Assembly (NCBI GenBank): GCA_003477405.1
Contig: QUDE01000004.1
Span: 1-64,000, forward strand
DNA length: 64,000 nucleotides
Source: Ruminococcaceae bacterium AM07-15
GTDB lineage: Bacteria > Bacillota > Clostridia > Oscillospirales > Butyricicoccaceae
Reading direction: 5' to 3'
The notes under the pieces were generated by a model, which searched no databases, was not told the origin of the DNA, and was given only the letters and a program-made list of their open reading frames with translations. Within the stretch, counting starts at the first letter, position 1; the number at the start of each line of letters is the position of its first letter. Shown here one piece after another: positions 7,717 through 15,586 of this stretch. Made by a program: the position numbers and the translations under genes.

Positions 7717-9174
7717 ATGATAACAAAAATAAAAGGCCGATATGTTATTGGCTTTACCGGGGAAGACCATGAGATCATCACCGATGGTGAAGTGGTGTAT
7801 GAAGGCAATAGCATTCTATATGTGGGAAAACACTATGAGGGCCCTGTGGATCATACAGAAGATGTGGGCAACGGGGTTATTATGCCGGGATTTATTGATC
7901 TGAATGCTCTGGGGGATATTGACCACGATATTATCCATCGGGAAGTCTATCGTTCCCTGAAAAGCAGTCTGAATCCCTCCCAGGAATATTTCCGCAAGGG
8001 AACCCACGAACTGATGACCCCGGAAGATGAAGCGTTCAAGTCGCTGTATGCATATGTGCAGTTGATTCGCAATGGCGTTACAACGGCCATGCCCATTACC
8101 TCTACATACTATAAAAAATGGGCCGATACTTATGAGGAAGAAGAAGCCGGTGTGCATCATGCGGCAAAGCTGGGTTTGAGATTATACACTTCTCCCAGCT
8201 ATCAGTGCGGAATGAATGTGGTCAGGCCCGACGGCAGCATGACAGTGGAGTTTGACGAAGAAGCCGGCCAGAGAGGACTGGAAAGCGCAGTTTCTTTTAT
8301 CAAGAAATATGACGGTGCGTACAATGGGCTGATCCGGGGCGCATTGCTGCCGGAGAGAATCGAAACCCAGACGGAAGAAGTTTTGCTGAAAACAAAAGCC
8401 TATGCAGAGGAACTTGATTGCCCCATTAAGCTGCATGCGGCCCAAGGCGCTTTTGAATATCAGTACATCAAAGAAAAAACGGGGAAAAGCCCCATTGAAT
8501 ATCTGAACAGCTTGGGATTCTTGAGCGAAAAAGTGGGAATTCCCCATTGTTATGTGCTCAAAGGAACCAAGTGGACAGACGATCCGGGAAATGATCTGGA
8601 GATCCTTGAAAAGACAAAGACAACAGCGATTTATTGCCCCATCATTATTGGTAGAGGCGGACGCTATCTGGATTCCTTCAAACGCTATCGCGACTGCAAC
8701 ATCAATATTGCACTGGGAACCGATACTTTCCCGCCGGATTTCTTCCAGAATGTCCGGGTGGCAAGCATGTATTCCCAGATGGTAGAGGGCTGCGCAGAGG
8801 GGTCCACTTATGCAGATGTTTACCGGGCAATTACGCTGGGCGGCGCTAAAATGCTGGGCCGGGACGATTTGGGCCGCCTGTGTAAGGGTGCAAAAGCGGA
8901 CATGATCGTCGTCAATCTGGACAGTTTCCATATGGGTGCTCTGGATGATCCCATCCGAACCATGTTCCTGTGTGGATCGGGATGTGATGTTACAATGTCC
9001 ATCATCGATGGGAAAACAGTGATGAAGGACAGAGAGATTGCGGGCGTGGATTTGCAGGAGCTGAAAGCCAAAGCCCAGGAGTACTATGATAGAATGAAAA
9101 AAGGATATTTGGAGAGAGACTATCGTCACCTTCCGGAAGAAGAATTGTTCCGCCCCTCTTTTCCGGTAAGATAA
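7717..9174 (+). CDS. Amidohydrolase-superfamily protein with altered first metal motif
   Basis: 485 residues of the TRZ/ATZ/SsnA-like amidohydrolase type (TIM-barrel metal-dependent hydrolases acting on C-N bonds of heterocycles and amides). The fold is recognisable from VIMPGFID (about 54-61), KLHAAQG, PHCYVLKG and GTDTFPPDF near the final barrel Asp, plus the C-terminal composite-domain motif KGAKADMIVVNLD. The usual metal-binding HxH after PGFxD is replaced: N63 and L65 occupy the His positions, in LNALGDIDH. The ATG at 7717 is preceded by GGAAAGGGG. A second amidohydrolase starts 32 bp downstream, so they form an operon. The substrate is unknown. It may belong to a subfamily with a different metal site. 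Confidence 0.8.
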   Translation: MITKIKGRYVIGFTGEDHEIITDGEVVYEGNSILYVGKHYEGPVDHTEDVGNGVIMPGFIDLNALGDIDHDIIHREVYRSLKSSLNPSQEYFRKGTHELMTPEDEAFKSLYAYVQLIRNGVTTAMPITSTYYKKWADTYEEEEAGVHHAAKLGLRLYTSPSYQCGMNVVRPDGSMTVEFDEEAGQRGLESAVSFIKKYDGAYNGLIRGALLPERIETQTEEVLLKTKAYAEELDCPIKLHAAQGAFEYQYIKEKTGKSPIEYLNSLGFLSEKVGIPHCYVLKGTKWTDDPGNDLEILEKTKTTAIYCPIIIGRGGRYLDSFKRYRDCNINIALGTDTFPPDFFQNVRVASMYSQMVEGCAEGSTYADVYRAITLGGAKMLGRDDLGRLCKGAKADMIVVNLDSFHMGALDDPIRTMFLCGSGCDVTMSIIDGKTVMKDREIAGVDLQELKAKAQEYYDRMKKGYLERDYRHLPEEELFRPSFPVR

Positions 9175-9205
9175 CGGCAGCAGTCCACAGAGAAAGGTGG
9201 TTCAG

Positions 9206-10711
9206 ATGATGTTTGATATCTTGTTGAAACATGCCTATGTGGTGACCATGGACCCGGATCGCCGGATCATTGAAGATGGTGCAGTGGGAATTGAAAAGGG
9301 CAAAATTGTTTTTGTGGGGGAAAGCGCAGAAGGGGAAAAGCATTCGGCCGCAAAGGAAATCGACCTGTCAGACCATGTGTTGATGCCAGGGTTTGTGGAT
9401 GCCCATGGCCATGGCGGACATTCTATTTTCAAATCCATTGTAAAGGACACCAGCTACTGGATGCCGATCATGACGCATACCTACAAAAACTATGTGACAG
9501 ATGAGTTCTGGTATCATGAAGGAAGGCTGTCTGCGCTGGAGCGTTTGCAGGCCGGCGTGACAACCGGCGTATGTGTACTCGGTTCTCAGCCAAGATGCGA
9601 TTCACCTGTTTTTGCCATCAACAATGCGAAGGCCTATGCGGAAGTGGGCGTCAAGGATATCGTTTGCACAGGGCCGTGCAGCCTCCCCTGGCCGCACCGT
9701 TTCAGCAGATATCAAGATGGTGTTCGCATCCGCAGAGAAGTGACCTACGACGAGATGCTGGACAGCCTGGAAATAGTGATTCAGGAACTGAATCATGCCA
9801 ATGATGACAGAACCAGAGCATATGTGGCGCCTTTTGGGGTGGTTACTTCTGTGGACCCGTCGGCGCCAACCCCTGCGGATCGATGTGTGGCACTGACAGA
9901 GCACGACAAAAAACAGGCCAAAGACATGAGAAAGATCGCGGAGAAGTATGGAACGCGCATTCATACAGATGCATTTGGCGGGATGATCCATCTGGCCTAC
10001 CAGGACAAAGAAAATGCTTTGCTGGGGCCGGATGTGCATTTGCAGCACTGCACCGGGCTGTCTTTTGATGAGGCCTTGATTCTTCAGAAAACAGATACAC
10101 ACATCAGCGTTGCGCCGGGAATGCGTCAGCTCACCAATCGGACACCGGTGATTGAGCTGCTGGACCTGGGAGTGACCGTGGCCGTTACAACAGACGGTTC
10201 CATGCTTTCTTCCGGTTTTGATATGTTTGATGCCATGCGCCGCGCACAGATGATTTTCCGCAGCGCAATGAATGAAAATTATTACTTGCCCGCAGAAAAA
10301 CTGCTGGAGATGACGACAATCGATGCGGCACGATGCGTAGGCCTGGACAAAGAGATCGGCTCTTTGGAAGTGGGAAAGAAAGCCGATGTCATCGCAGTGA
10401 ATCTGATGAATCCGCGGCTGATGCCCCGATTCAATGTTCTGGATACCATGATCGGAAATGCAAATCCCACAGATGTGGATCTGGTCATTGTGGATGGAGA
10501 AATCAAACTGGACAAGGACGGCGCTGTCTCGGTGGACGAAAAAGAAGTGCTGCTGAAAACGGAAGAGGAGGCCCGAGAGACGGTGGCAAGAACTCCTTAT
10601 CTGGACGCCTTTGCACATCCCAAAAAGAAGCAGTGGGGACAGACCAAAATCTACTTTGATGAAGTTCGTTTTGACCTGGAAGAAAACAGAAAAGACGGCG
10701 GACACTATTAA
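9206..10711 (+). CDS. Amidohydrolase (TRZ/ATZ/SsnA-like)
   Basis: 502 residues, a cytosolic metal-dependent hydrolase or deaminase of the amidohydrolase superfamily. Key motifs: HxH at H67/H69 in PGFVDAHGH, the third His in RIHTDAFGG, a His in LQHCTGLS, and the barrel Asp in TVAVTTDGS. The C-terminal GKKADVIAVNL closes the composite domain. AGAAAGGTGG precedes the ATG at 9206. An upstream in-frame GTG sits inside that ribosome binding site and is unlikely. It is paired with a divergent homologue, which suggests two steps on related substrates or a heteromeric enzyme. Specific chemistry cannot be read from sequence alone. Confidence 0.87.
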   Translation: MMFDILLKHAYVVTMDPDRRIIEDGAVGIEKGKIVFVGESAEGEKHSAAKEIDLSDHVLMPGFVDAHGHGGHSIFKSIVKDTSYWMPIMTHTYKNYVTDEFWYHEGRLSALERLQAGVTTGVCVLGSQPRCDSPVFAINNAKAYAEVGVKDIVCTGPCSLPWPHRFSRYQDGVRIRREVTYDEMLDSLEIVIQELNHANDDRTRAYVAPFGVVTSVDPSAPTPADRCVALTEHDKKQAKDMRKIAEKYGTRIHTDAFGGMIHLAYQDKENALLGPDVHLQHCTGLSFDEALILQKTDTHISVAPGMRQLTNRTPVIELLDLGVTVAVTTDGSMLSSGFDMFDAMRRAQMIFRSAMNENYYLPAEKLLEMTTIDAARCVGLDKEIGSLEVGKKADVIAVNLMNPRLMPRFNVLDTMIGNANPTDVDLVIVDGEIKLDKDGAVSVDEKEVLLKTEEEARETVARTPYLDAFAHPKKKQWGQTKIYFDEVRFDLEENRKDGGHY

Positions 10712-10722
10712 ATCATACAAAG

Positions 10723-10758
10723 AACCCGGCCGATTTCGTTGAAATCGGCCGGGTTTTT
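10723..10758 (+). terminator. Bidirectional terminator between convergent genes
   Basis: Arms AACCCGGCCGATTTC and GAAATCGGCCGGGTT enclose a GTT loop. A T run follows on the plus strand. It serves the amidohydrolase operon and probably the convergent FUSC gene. Confidence 0.9.
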
Positions 10759-10770
10759 CGTTGTGTAGCA

Positions 10771-11853
10771 TCAATCTGAAACAGCTTGCTGTGCAGCTTC
10801 TGAACGGGATAGGAGCTTGTTTCCGGCCAACCATTGAAACAGGGCCGCAAACAACAGACCGAAGGTGACCCCCAGAATGGTGTCTGCGATCCGTAGCACC
10901 ACAGCGCCCCCAAGGCCATAAATCCCAGTTCCCAGCATCAAAGCACCAAAGCAGTTCATGGCCGTTTTATACCGGTAATCGGTGCAGAAACCCAGACACA
11001 ATCCGCCCAACGGTCCCATAAGGGAATGGAATGCCTCAGGTGTAATCCGATATAGAACATAAAATGCACAGGAACCGGCCACGGCCCCTATGATCCGCTG
11101 GCGGAAGCGGGTGGAAACAGAGTGGGAGTAGGGATATTCCGACAGCAGAGATGCACAGGCAAACCCCATCCACATAAAACGCTCCACAGCAAAGGCCTGG
11201 CCAGCGGTCAGCACCAGACTGACGCCAAGGGCCATGCGCAGCTGCCACAGATGAACCGGTGTGGAAGGATTGAATTTTCGCACCACTGCGTGAAAACGGG
11301 TGGTATGGTGCTGGGTTCTGTGTTTGGCAAACAGGATGGCCCCGCAGATCAGGTAGCCCACCAGGGCCAACAGTCCCCGGCGAACCAGTGCTTCGCCAAA
11401 GACCGGGTTCCCGGTGAGATAGACATAGGCAAAACTATATAAGCCGCCATTGCCCATTTCCGGCTGCTGGGCCGTCATATAGAGCAGGGCAAAAAAGGCG
11501 GCGAAGTGCAGGGGGATGAGGCAGAACCAGGGAAGCACTGCCGCTGCACTGGGAACCAGCACCAAAATGGCCAGTATGGCGGCCAGAGTGATGAGAGAAT
11601 CGGTTACGCAATACTGGAAATTGACAAATCGGATGCCCAGCATCATGCAGAACAAGGCCACGGCCAGCGGCGTATTGTCGGCGCCGAACAGGCCGGACAG
11701 CAGGCTGATGAACACAACGGCAAATGCCACGATCAGTGCCGAACGCATGGCCATGGCAAACCAGTAATATGCCTTTTCCTGTTTTGTATCACAGGCGGCG
11801 ATTTGACCTTTCAATATGGCGGGGTCCATTTGCAAAGCATCATAGAACTTCAT
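10771..11853 (-). CDS. FUSC/aromatic-acid-exporter-like membrane protein
   Basis: About 360 residues with a short cytoplasmic N-terminus and then two blocks of hydrophobic helices (about residues 30-175 and 220-330). The second block (LRMALGVSLVLTAGQAFAVE, then FMWMGFACASLLSEYP) resembles the FUSC domain of efflux proteins for aromatic acids and other small compounds. The start at 11853 is chosen because it opens MKFYDALQMDP and overlaps the marR-like gene by 14 bp, suggesting translational coupling. A longer in-frame extension would lie wholly inside marR. MarR control suggests induction by its exported substrate, which is unknown. Confidence 0.78.
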   Translation of the reverse strand: MKFYDALQMDPAILKGQIAACDTKQEKAYYWFAMAMRSALIVAFAVVFISLLSGLFGADNTPLAVALFCMMLGIRFVNFQYCVTDSLITLAAILAILVLVPSAAAVLPWFCLIPLHFAAFFALLYMTAQQPEMGNGGLYSFAYVYLTGNPVFGEALVRRGLLALVGYLICGAILFAKHRTQHHTTRFHAVVRKFNPSTPVHLWQLRMALGVSLVLTAGQAFAVERFMWMGFACASLLSEYPYSHSVSTRFRQRIIGAVAGSCAFYVLYRITPEAFHSLMGPLGGLCLGFCTDYRYKTAMNCFGALMLGTGIYGLGGAVVLRIADTILGVTFGLLFAALFQWLAGNKLLSRSEAAQQAVSD

Positions 11854-12286
11854 TGTCACAGGTGTGTTCCCGTCCTTTCTCAATGTGGGTGGCCAGCCGG
11901 TCCACCGAATGCATAAACAGCTCAAAATCCTCTCCGGCCTTGCGCCACAGATCGTAAAAAGGCTGCAAAATGCTTTCATATCCCTTTTTCAGTTCCGCGA
12001 GGCCGGTTTCTGTCATAAACAGCCGGTAACTGCGTTCATCTGCGGTTTGCCGCTCTTTGCGGATGCAGTTTTTTTCATAAAGTGACTTGAGACAGCGGCT
12101 GACGGCTTCTTTTTTCATGCCGCTTTCCTGGCTGAGCAGAACAGGGGTATTCTGTTCCGGATACAAATACAGGTGGGCCAGAAGTTCACATTCGCTGGCG
12201 GTGAGCAGCGATTTGCGCACAGGAAGCAGCGCGCGCACGATCTTTTGCATTTGCTGCTGGGTGTGCATCATATCGGTCCATTCCAT
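11840..12286 (-). CDS. MarR-family transcriptional regulator
   Basis: 148 residues with the winged-helix MarR layout: SLLTASECELLAHLYLYPEQ, then SQESGMKKEAVSRCLKSLYE as recognition helix and wing (KERQTADERSYRLFMTETG). Such dimers bind palindromes and usually release DNA on binding a small aromatic ligand. The ATG at 12286 (MEWTDMMHT) is chosen for its nearby GGCAGGGA. An ATG at 12307 has no ribosome binding site. It overlaps the following FUSC gene, and a TTAAC-TTT-GTTAA operator lies at its own promoter, so autorepression with co-control of the exporter is likely. Confidence 0.85.
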   Translation of the reverse strand: MEWTDMMHTQQQMQKIVRALLPVRKSLLTASECELLAHLYLYPEQNTPVLLSQESGMKKEAVSRCLKSLYEKNCIRKERQTADERSYRLFMTETGLAELKKGYESILQPFYDLWRKAGEDFELFMHSVDRLATHIEKGREHTCDNEVL

Positions 12287-12311
12287 GCAGGTTCCCTGCC
12301 TTTTCATAAAG

Positions 12312-12352
12312 TTAACTTTGTTAAGTATATGCCGGATCCCTTTGTTTGTCAA
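12312..12352 (-). promoter_or_regulatory. marR promoter with palindromic operator
   Basis: On the minus strand TTGACA (12352-12347) and TATACT (12329-12324) have a 17-bp spacer. The perfect dyad TTAAC-TTT-GTTAA (12312-12324) overlaps the end of the -10 and the start site, an ideal place for MarR autorepression. Confidence 0.8.
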
Positions 12353-12376
12353 TGGCCGATTTGCCATGGAGCAATA

Positions 12377-12424
12377 AAAAACGCCTTTCCTTCCATACCA
12401 AAAGAATACAGAAGGAAAGGCGTT
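12377..12424 (-). terminator. Terminator of the first two-component operon
   Basis: Arms AACGCCTTTCCTTC and GAAGGAAAGGCGTT enclose an 18-nt loop. The minus-strand transcript ends in GTTTTTTATT. It separates the kinase gene from marR. Confidence 0.85.
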
Positions 12425-12470
12425 GAGGGCAGGAAAGGGACTTGATAGGATGGCGGTGGAATATCCGTAT

Positions 12471-13730
12471 TTATACGACCACCTGCAGCTGAAACCAGCC
12501 GTTGGTCAGATTGAAGTGGCAAACGGCTCCGTTTTTTTGACAGAAGGCCGAAATGGACTGTACACCCAGCCCGTGACCATCTTTCTGGGCCAGGGGCAGG
12601 CCTTTGCTGTCAAAAGAGACGCTGCCGGAGCATGGGTTGGAAATTTCCAACATCACGGAGGGAGTGCCCACCATTTTGCAGTAGATCTCCCTTCGATTTT
12701 GAGGGAGCTTTTGATTGGCATGGATGGCGTTTTCCAAAGCATTGGCCACCACAATGGCCAATTCCCCTTCGTCCACTGGCAGGGTGTCGGGGAGGGCGAT
12801 TTTTGCATCCACCCAGATGTTCTGGCTTTTGGCCTGGGCGAAGTAGGTGGAAAACACCGCATCCAGTACCGGTGGACGGCACCAGCGGATTTCTTTTTGC
12901 TCATCCAGCCGTCGCTGGGCAGCATCCAGAAAATCCAGAGCAGCCGTTTCGTCGCCCCGAGCCACCAGCTCCATAGCGGTCTGAAGCCGATGGCGCAGAT
13001 CATGGCGTTCTGTGCGGATGGCGTCCTCCGCTGTGCGTACGGCCTCCATCTGGCTTTGCAGGGCGGACAGCTGCAAGGTGGACAGGCGTGTGCTGTGCCG
13101 GGCCTCTGCCTCTTTGCGGATGATGGTAAAGAGAAACAAGACCACAGAATAAAAGCCCACCATCAGCAGAGAAATGGCTGGCTTCAGAATGGTGCTGCTT
13201 TCTTCAGAACCCACATAGCCGGGGATCAGATAGATGACGATGATATAATATGTGGCCATCACCAGACACATAAACCACCATCCCCGGCGAAGCTCCAGCA
13301 GTGTCTGGAGAAACAGCGGCCGCAGGAAAGAGACCAGAAACCAGATCACCCCGGCACTCAACACTACATAAGCCAGAACCAATGCCCAGATGCGATGCCC
13401 CGACAAATAGTACATCAGCCCGGCCCCCTGCTGAATGAGTGTACAGAACAGAATGGCGGAAAACAGCTGAAAGATCAGCTGCCATCCGCGAAACCGGCTG
13501 AGCAGAAGCAAAAGCAGCAGGGATGGAATGTGGGCAATGAGGGTATAGATGTGCAATGTGGTTTTCAGACCGGCGATGCAGTAGATGGAGGCCACGGCCG
13601 CCATAATCAGCAAAGCAGTGCCATAGACGATCAGAATGGTAGAACGCCGGGAATAACGGCTGTCGAGAAATAACAGCACCATAGTCATACCCAGTGCCGT
13701 CAGATATTCCATAGCGAACAATTCTACCAT
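12471..13730 (-). CDS. GHKL-type sensor histidine kinase (AgrC/LytS-like)
   Basis: 419 residues. Six or so membrane helices fill residues 1-195 (TALGMTMVLLFLDSRY onward), typical of AgrC-like peptide or envelope sensors. A coiled linker then leads to the phosphoacceptor motif RHDLRHRLQT, an N box (VVANALENAIHANQ) and a G box (GHGLGVQSISAF) of a GHKL ATPase. The ATG at 13730 overlaps the end of the response-regulator gene by 7 bp, so the pair is translationally coupled. It should phosphorylate the adjacent LytTR regulator. The signal is unknown, and no agrD-like peptide gene is visible beside it. Confidence 0.88.
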   Translation of the reverse strand: MVELFAMEYLTALGMTMVLLFLDSRYSRRSTILIVYGTALLIMAAVASIYCIAGLKTTLHIYTLIAHIPSLLLLLLLSRFRGWQLIFQLFSAILFCTLIQQGAGLMYYLSGHRIWALVLAYVVLSAGVIWFLVSFLRPLFLQTLLELRRGWWFMCLVMATYYIIVIYLIPGYVGSEESSTILKPAISLLMVGFYSVVLFLFTIIRKEAEARHSTRLSTLQLSALQSQMEAVRTAEDAIRTERHDLRHRLQTAMELVARGDETAALDFLDAAQRRLDEQKEIRWCRPPVLDAVFSTYFAQAKSQNIWVDAKIALPDTLPVDEGELAIVVANALENAIHANQKLPQNRREIYCKMVGTPSVMLEISNPCSGSVSFDSKGLPLAQKDGHGLGVQSISAFCQKNGAVCHFNLTNGWFQLQVVV

Positions 13731-14464
13731 ACCGTGCCCTCTTCCAGCCAGTAGTTGCCCCAAGCTTTTTTAAACTCCGATGCAGCCGCACGGGGAAGGG
13801 TGACGGTCTGGCCGTTGTTCAGCAAAGCCGTCTGGCCATTGACCCCGATGACATATTGGAAATTCAGCGCAAAACTGGCCCCGCACAGGCAAAAGCGCCG
13901 GTCGGCCAGAAGGGGAGCCACCATTTCCCGAAAAGATACCCGGATGGTCTGGGAATCGATGATGCCGTCGGTGCAATAATACCGCATACACCGCCCCACA
14001 CGTTCCACATACCGGATGCGATCCAGAAGGATGCGCTGTGTGCCCTCGGTGGTGTGCACCATGACCGCCTGGTTTTTTCGCTTGCTGGATTTCTCCACAG
14101 CTTCATCCAGCACCTGGAAGAATTTCCGCTCGGTCACCGGTTTGAGAAGATAGAAAAAGGCACGGACATCGTAACTGTCGGAGGCAAAATCGTTGGAGTG
14201 GGTGAGATAGATGATCTCGCCTCCATCACCCAAAGCGCGGAGACGGCGTGCGATGTCAATGCCGCTGGCCGAGGGCATGAGGATATCCAGAATATAGAGG
14301 TCAAATCCGCCCTGCTTCTCCCGATGGGTGAGCAGCGCATGGCCGCTGGAGAACAGCTCCACCTGTCCGTTTAAATGGGGACGGGATTGGAGATAGGATT
14401 CCAGCAATGCATTCATTTTTTCCAAATGTTTTTCTTCATCGTCGCAGAGGGCGATTCGCAGCAT
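13724..14464 (-). CDS. LytTR-family response regulator
   Basis: 246 residues. The receiver domain (1-125) has acidic pocket D8/D9 in ALCDDEE, phosphoacceptor D60 in LYILDILMP and the conserved Lys in FYLLKP. The C-terminal LytTR DNA-binding domain (about 140-240) includes ILLDRIRYVERVG and FALNFQYVIGVNGQTALLNN. The start at 14464 opens the receiver directly. Upstream in-frame codons have no homology. It is first in an operon with the downstream overlapping kinase. LytTR proteins bind imperfect direct repeats, and a repeat-rich stretch lies directly upstream of this gene. Confidence 0.9.
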   Translation of the reverse strand: MLRIALCDDEEKHLEKMNALLESYLQSRPHLNGQVELFSSGHALLTHREKQGGFDLYILDILMPSASGIDIARRLRALGDGGEIIYLTHSNDFASDSYDVRAFFYLLKPVTERKFFQVLDEAVEKSSKRKNQAVMVHTTEGTQRILLDRIRYVERVGRCMRYYCTDGIIDSQTIRVSFREMVAPLLADRRFCLCGASFALNFQYVIGVNGQTALLNNGQTVTLPRAAASEFKKAWGNYWLEEGTVW

Positions 14465-14488
14465 AATTTTCCTTCTTTCCCGAAAAAA

Positions 14489-14524
14489 CACAAATTTTGT
14501 GCAAAAAACAGCAAAATTTGCACA
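14489..14524. promoter_or_regulatory. Dyad repeats upstream of LytTR gene
   Basis: CACAAATTTTGTGC (14489-14502) and GCAAAATTTGCAC (14511-14523) are related AT-rich dyads centred about 21 bp apart, roughly 30-60 bp before the regulator's start codon. This is a possible autoregulatory site. I see no gene in the rest of 14525-14670. Confidence 0.4.
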
Positions 14525-14674
14525 GACTCCTCTTTTTTTACAGCTATCGGTACAATGAAAATAGCATGGAAGGGAACAAGCGTCAAGAGGGAATCTGTGG
14601 AGAGAGGAAGGGCGAATTTCCAGGTGTACCTTTCCTGGAAGGGAAGGAAATCATAGAGGGAAAGACTGGTGAAG

Positions 14675-14713
14675 CAAATGAAAAAAGTGGCCAATGGCCA
14701 CTTTTTTCATTTG
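14675..14713. terminator. Bidirectional terminator, copy 1 of a repeated palindrome
   Basis: A perfect palindrome with arms of about 19 bp around one A. Its core AAAAAAGTGGCCA / TGGCCACTTTTTT recurs at 16965-17005. A and T tracts on both sides allow termination in both directions. Confidence 0.88.
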
Positions 14714-14732
14714 TCCCTTCCAAGAGGGAGGT

Positions 14733-15485
14733 TCAGAGGATTTCAATATAAGTCTGGTAAAAGTCGTAGGATTTGCCCTTTTCCTGGGCACAGGTGAGGA
14801 AACGGCTGATGACGGCCCCGGTGGTGTGCTCGGCCTGCACAGCGGCCAGATGCCGGGGCAGATCGTTGGGAAATCCTGGTGCGATTTCTTCCCGCGTGAG
14901 AAAGGTGACATACCGGCCGCCCCGGTTTTCCCACAGCGTGTGGGTATAACCTTCCCGGTCTTTCTGCGCTTGCGTGATGCTCAGCCCACGATGTTCTTCG
15001 TCCAGATGATCCGAGTGCTGCACGCGGGAATACAGGCGGGGGTTTTCGATGTATTGCTTCAGTTTTTCGATTTCCACCAGCTCAAAAGGGACGATGCAGT
15101 CCAGATCAATGGCGGTGATCTGGTAGGGATGCTCCTGCAGATGACGGATGGTATCCAAAGCGGCCATATGGTATTGAAGTTTGCGGATGCGCCGTTTCAG
15201 TGCCGAACGCTGCTGATGCAGCGTTTTCATCTGCTGGGCACAGATCCCTTCATGGCTGGAAAGCTCCATGCGGTGCATATTCCGGATCTGTTTTAAGGGA
15301 ATTCCCAGGCTTTGATAAAACAAAACATCGGATATGATCATCAGATCGGAAACGGAATATTCCCGATAGCCATTTTTGCTGTTTTTCTGAGGGGTGACGA
15401 CGCCAACTTCCTCCCAATACCGCAGGGTGGATGGGGCGATATCGAAATAATTTGCAATCTGGCCGATGGGAAAGGTGTGCTCCAT
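14733..15485 (-). CDS. MerR-family regulator of the divergent MATE exporter
   Basis: 250 residues. The N-terminal MerR helix-turn-helix (FPIGQIANYFDIAPSTLRYW, then GYREYSVSDLMIISDVLFYQ) is followed by a coiled dimer helix and a large C-terminal part of about 130 residues that may bind an effector. The long C-terminus suggests a multidrug or small-molecule sensor rather than a metal sensor, and no Cys pair typical of metal MerRs is evident. AGGAG precedes the ATG. It is divergent from a MATE gene 101 bp away, with a MerR-type 19-bp-spacer promoter between them, so activation of the exporter is the expected role. Confidence 0.87.
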   Translation of the reverse strand: MEHTFPIGQIANYFDIAPSTLRYWEEVGVVTPQKNSKNGYREYSVSDLMIISDVLFYQSLGIPLKQIRNMHRMELSSHEGICAQQMKTLHQQRSALKRRIRKLQYHMAALDTIRHLQEHPYQITAIDLDCIVPFELVEIEKLKQYIENPRLYSRVQHSDHLDEEHRGLSITQAQKDREGYTHTLWENRGGRYVTFLTREEIAPGFPNDLPRHLAAVQAEHTTGAVISRFLTCAQEKGKSYDFYQTYIEIL

Positions 15486-15536
15486 AGAAAGAATCTCCTG
15501 TTCAGGCGGTTTTCCACCATTGTATCAAAATAGCCC

Positions 15537-15567
15537 TTGACCTTCAAGGAACTTGAAGGTGTATGCT
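15537..15567 (+). promoter_or_regulatory. MerR-type promoter with 19-bp spacer and dyad
   Basis: TTGACC (15537-15542) and TATGCT (15562-15567) are 19 bp apart. The spacer carries the perfect dyad ACCTTCAAG-GAA-CTTGAAGGT (15540-15560). Over-long spacers with a central operator are the hallmark of MerR-activated promoters. Confidence 0.9.
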
Positions 15568-15586
15568 GGAGAGGAGGTGATGAAAC

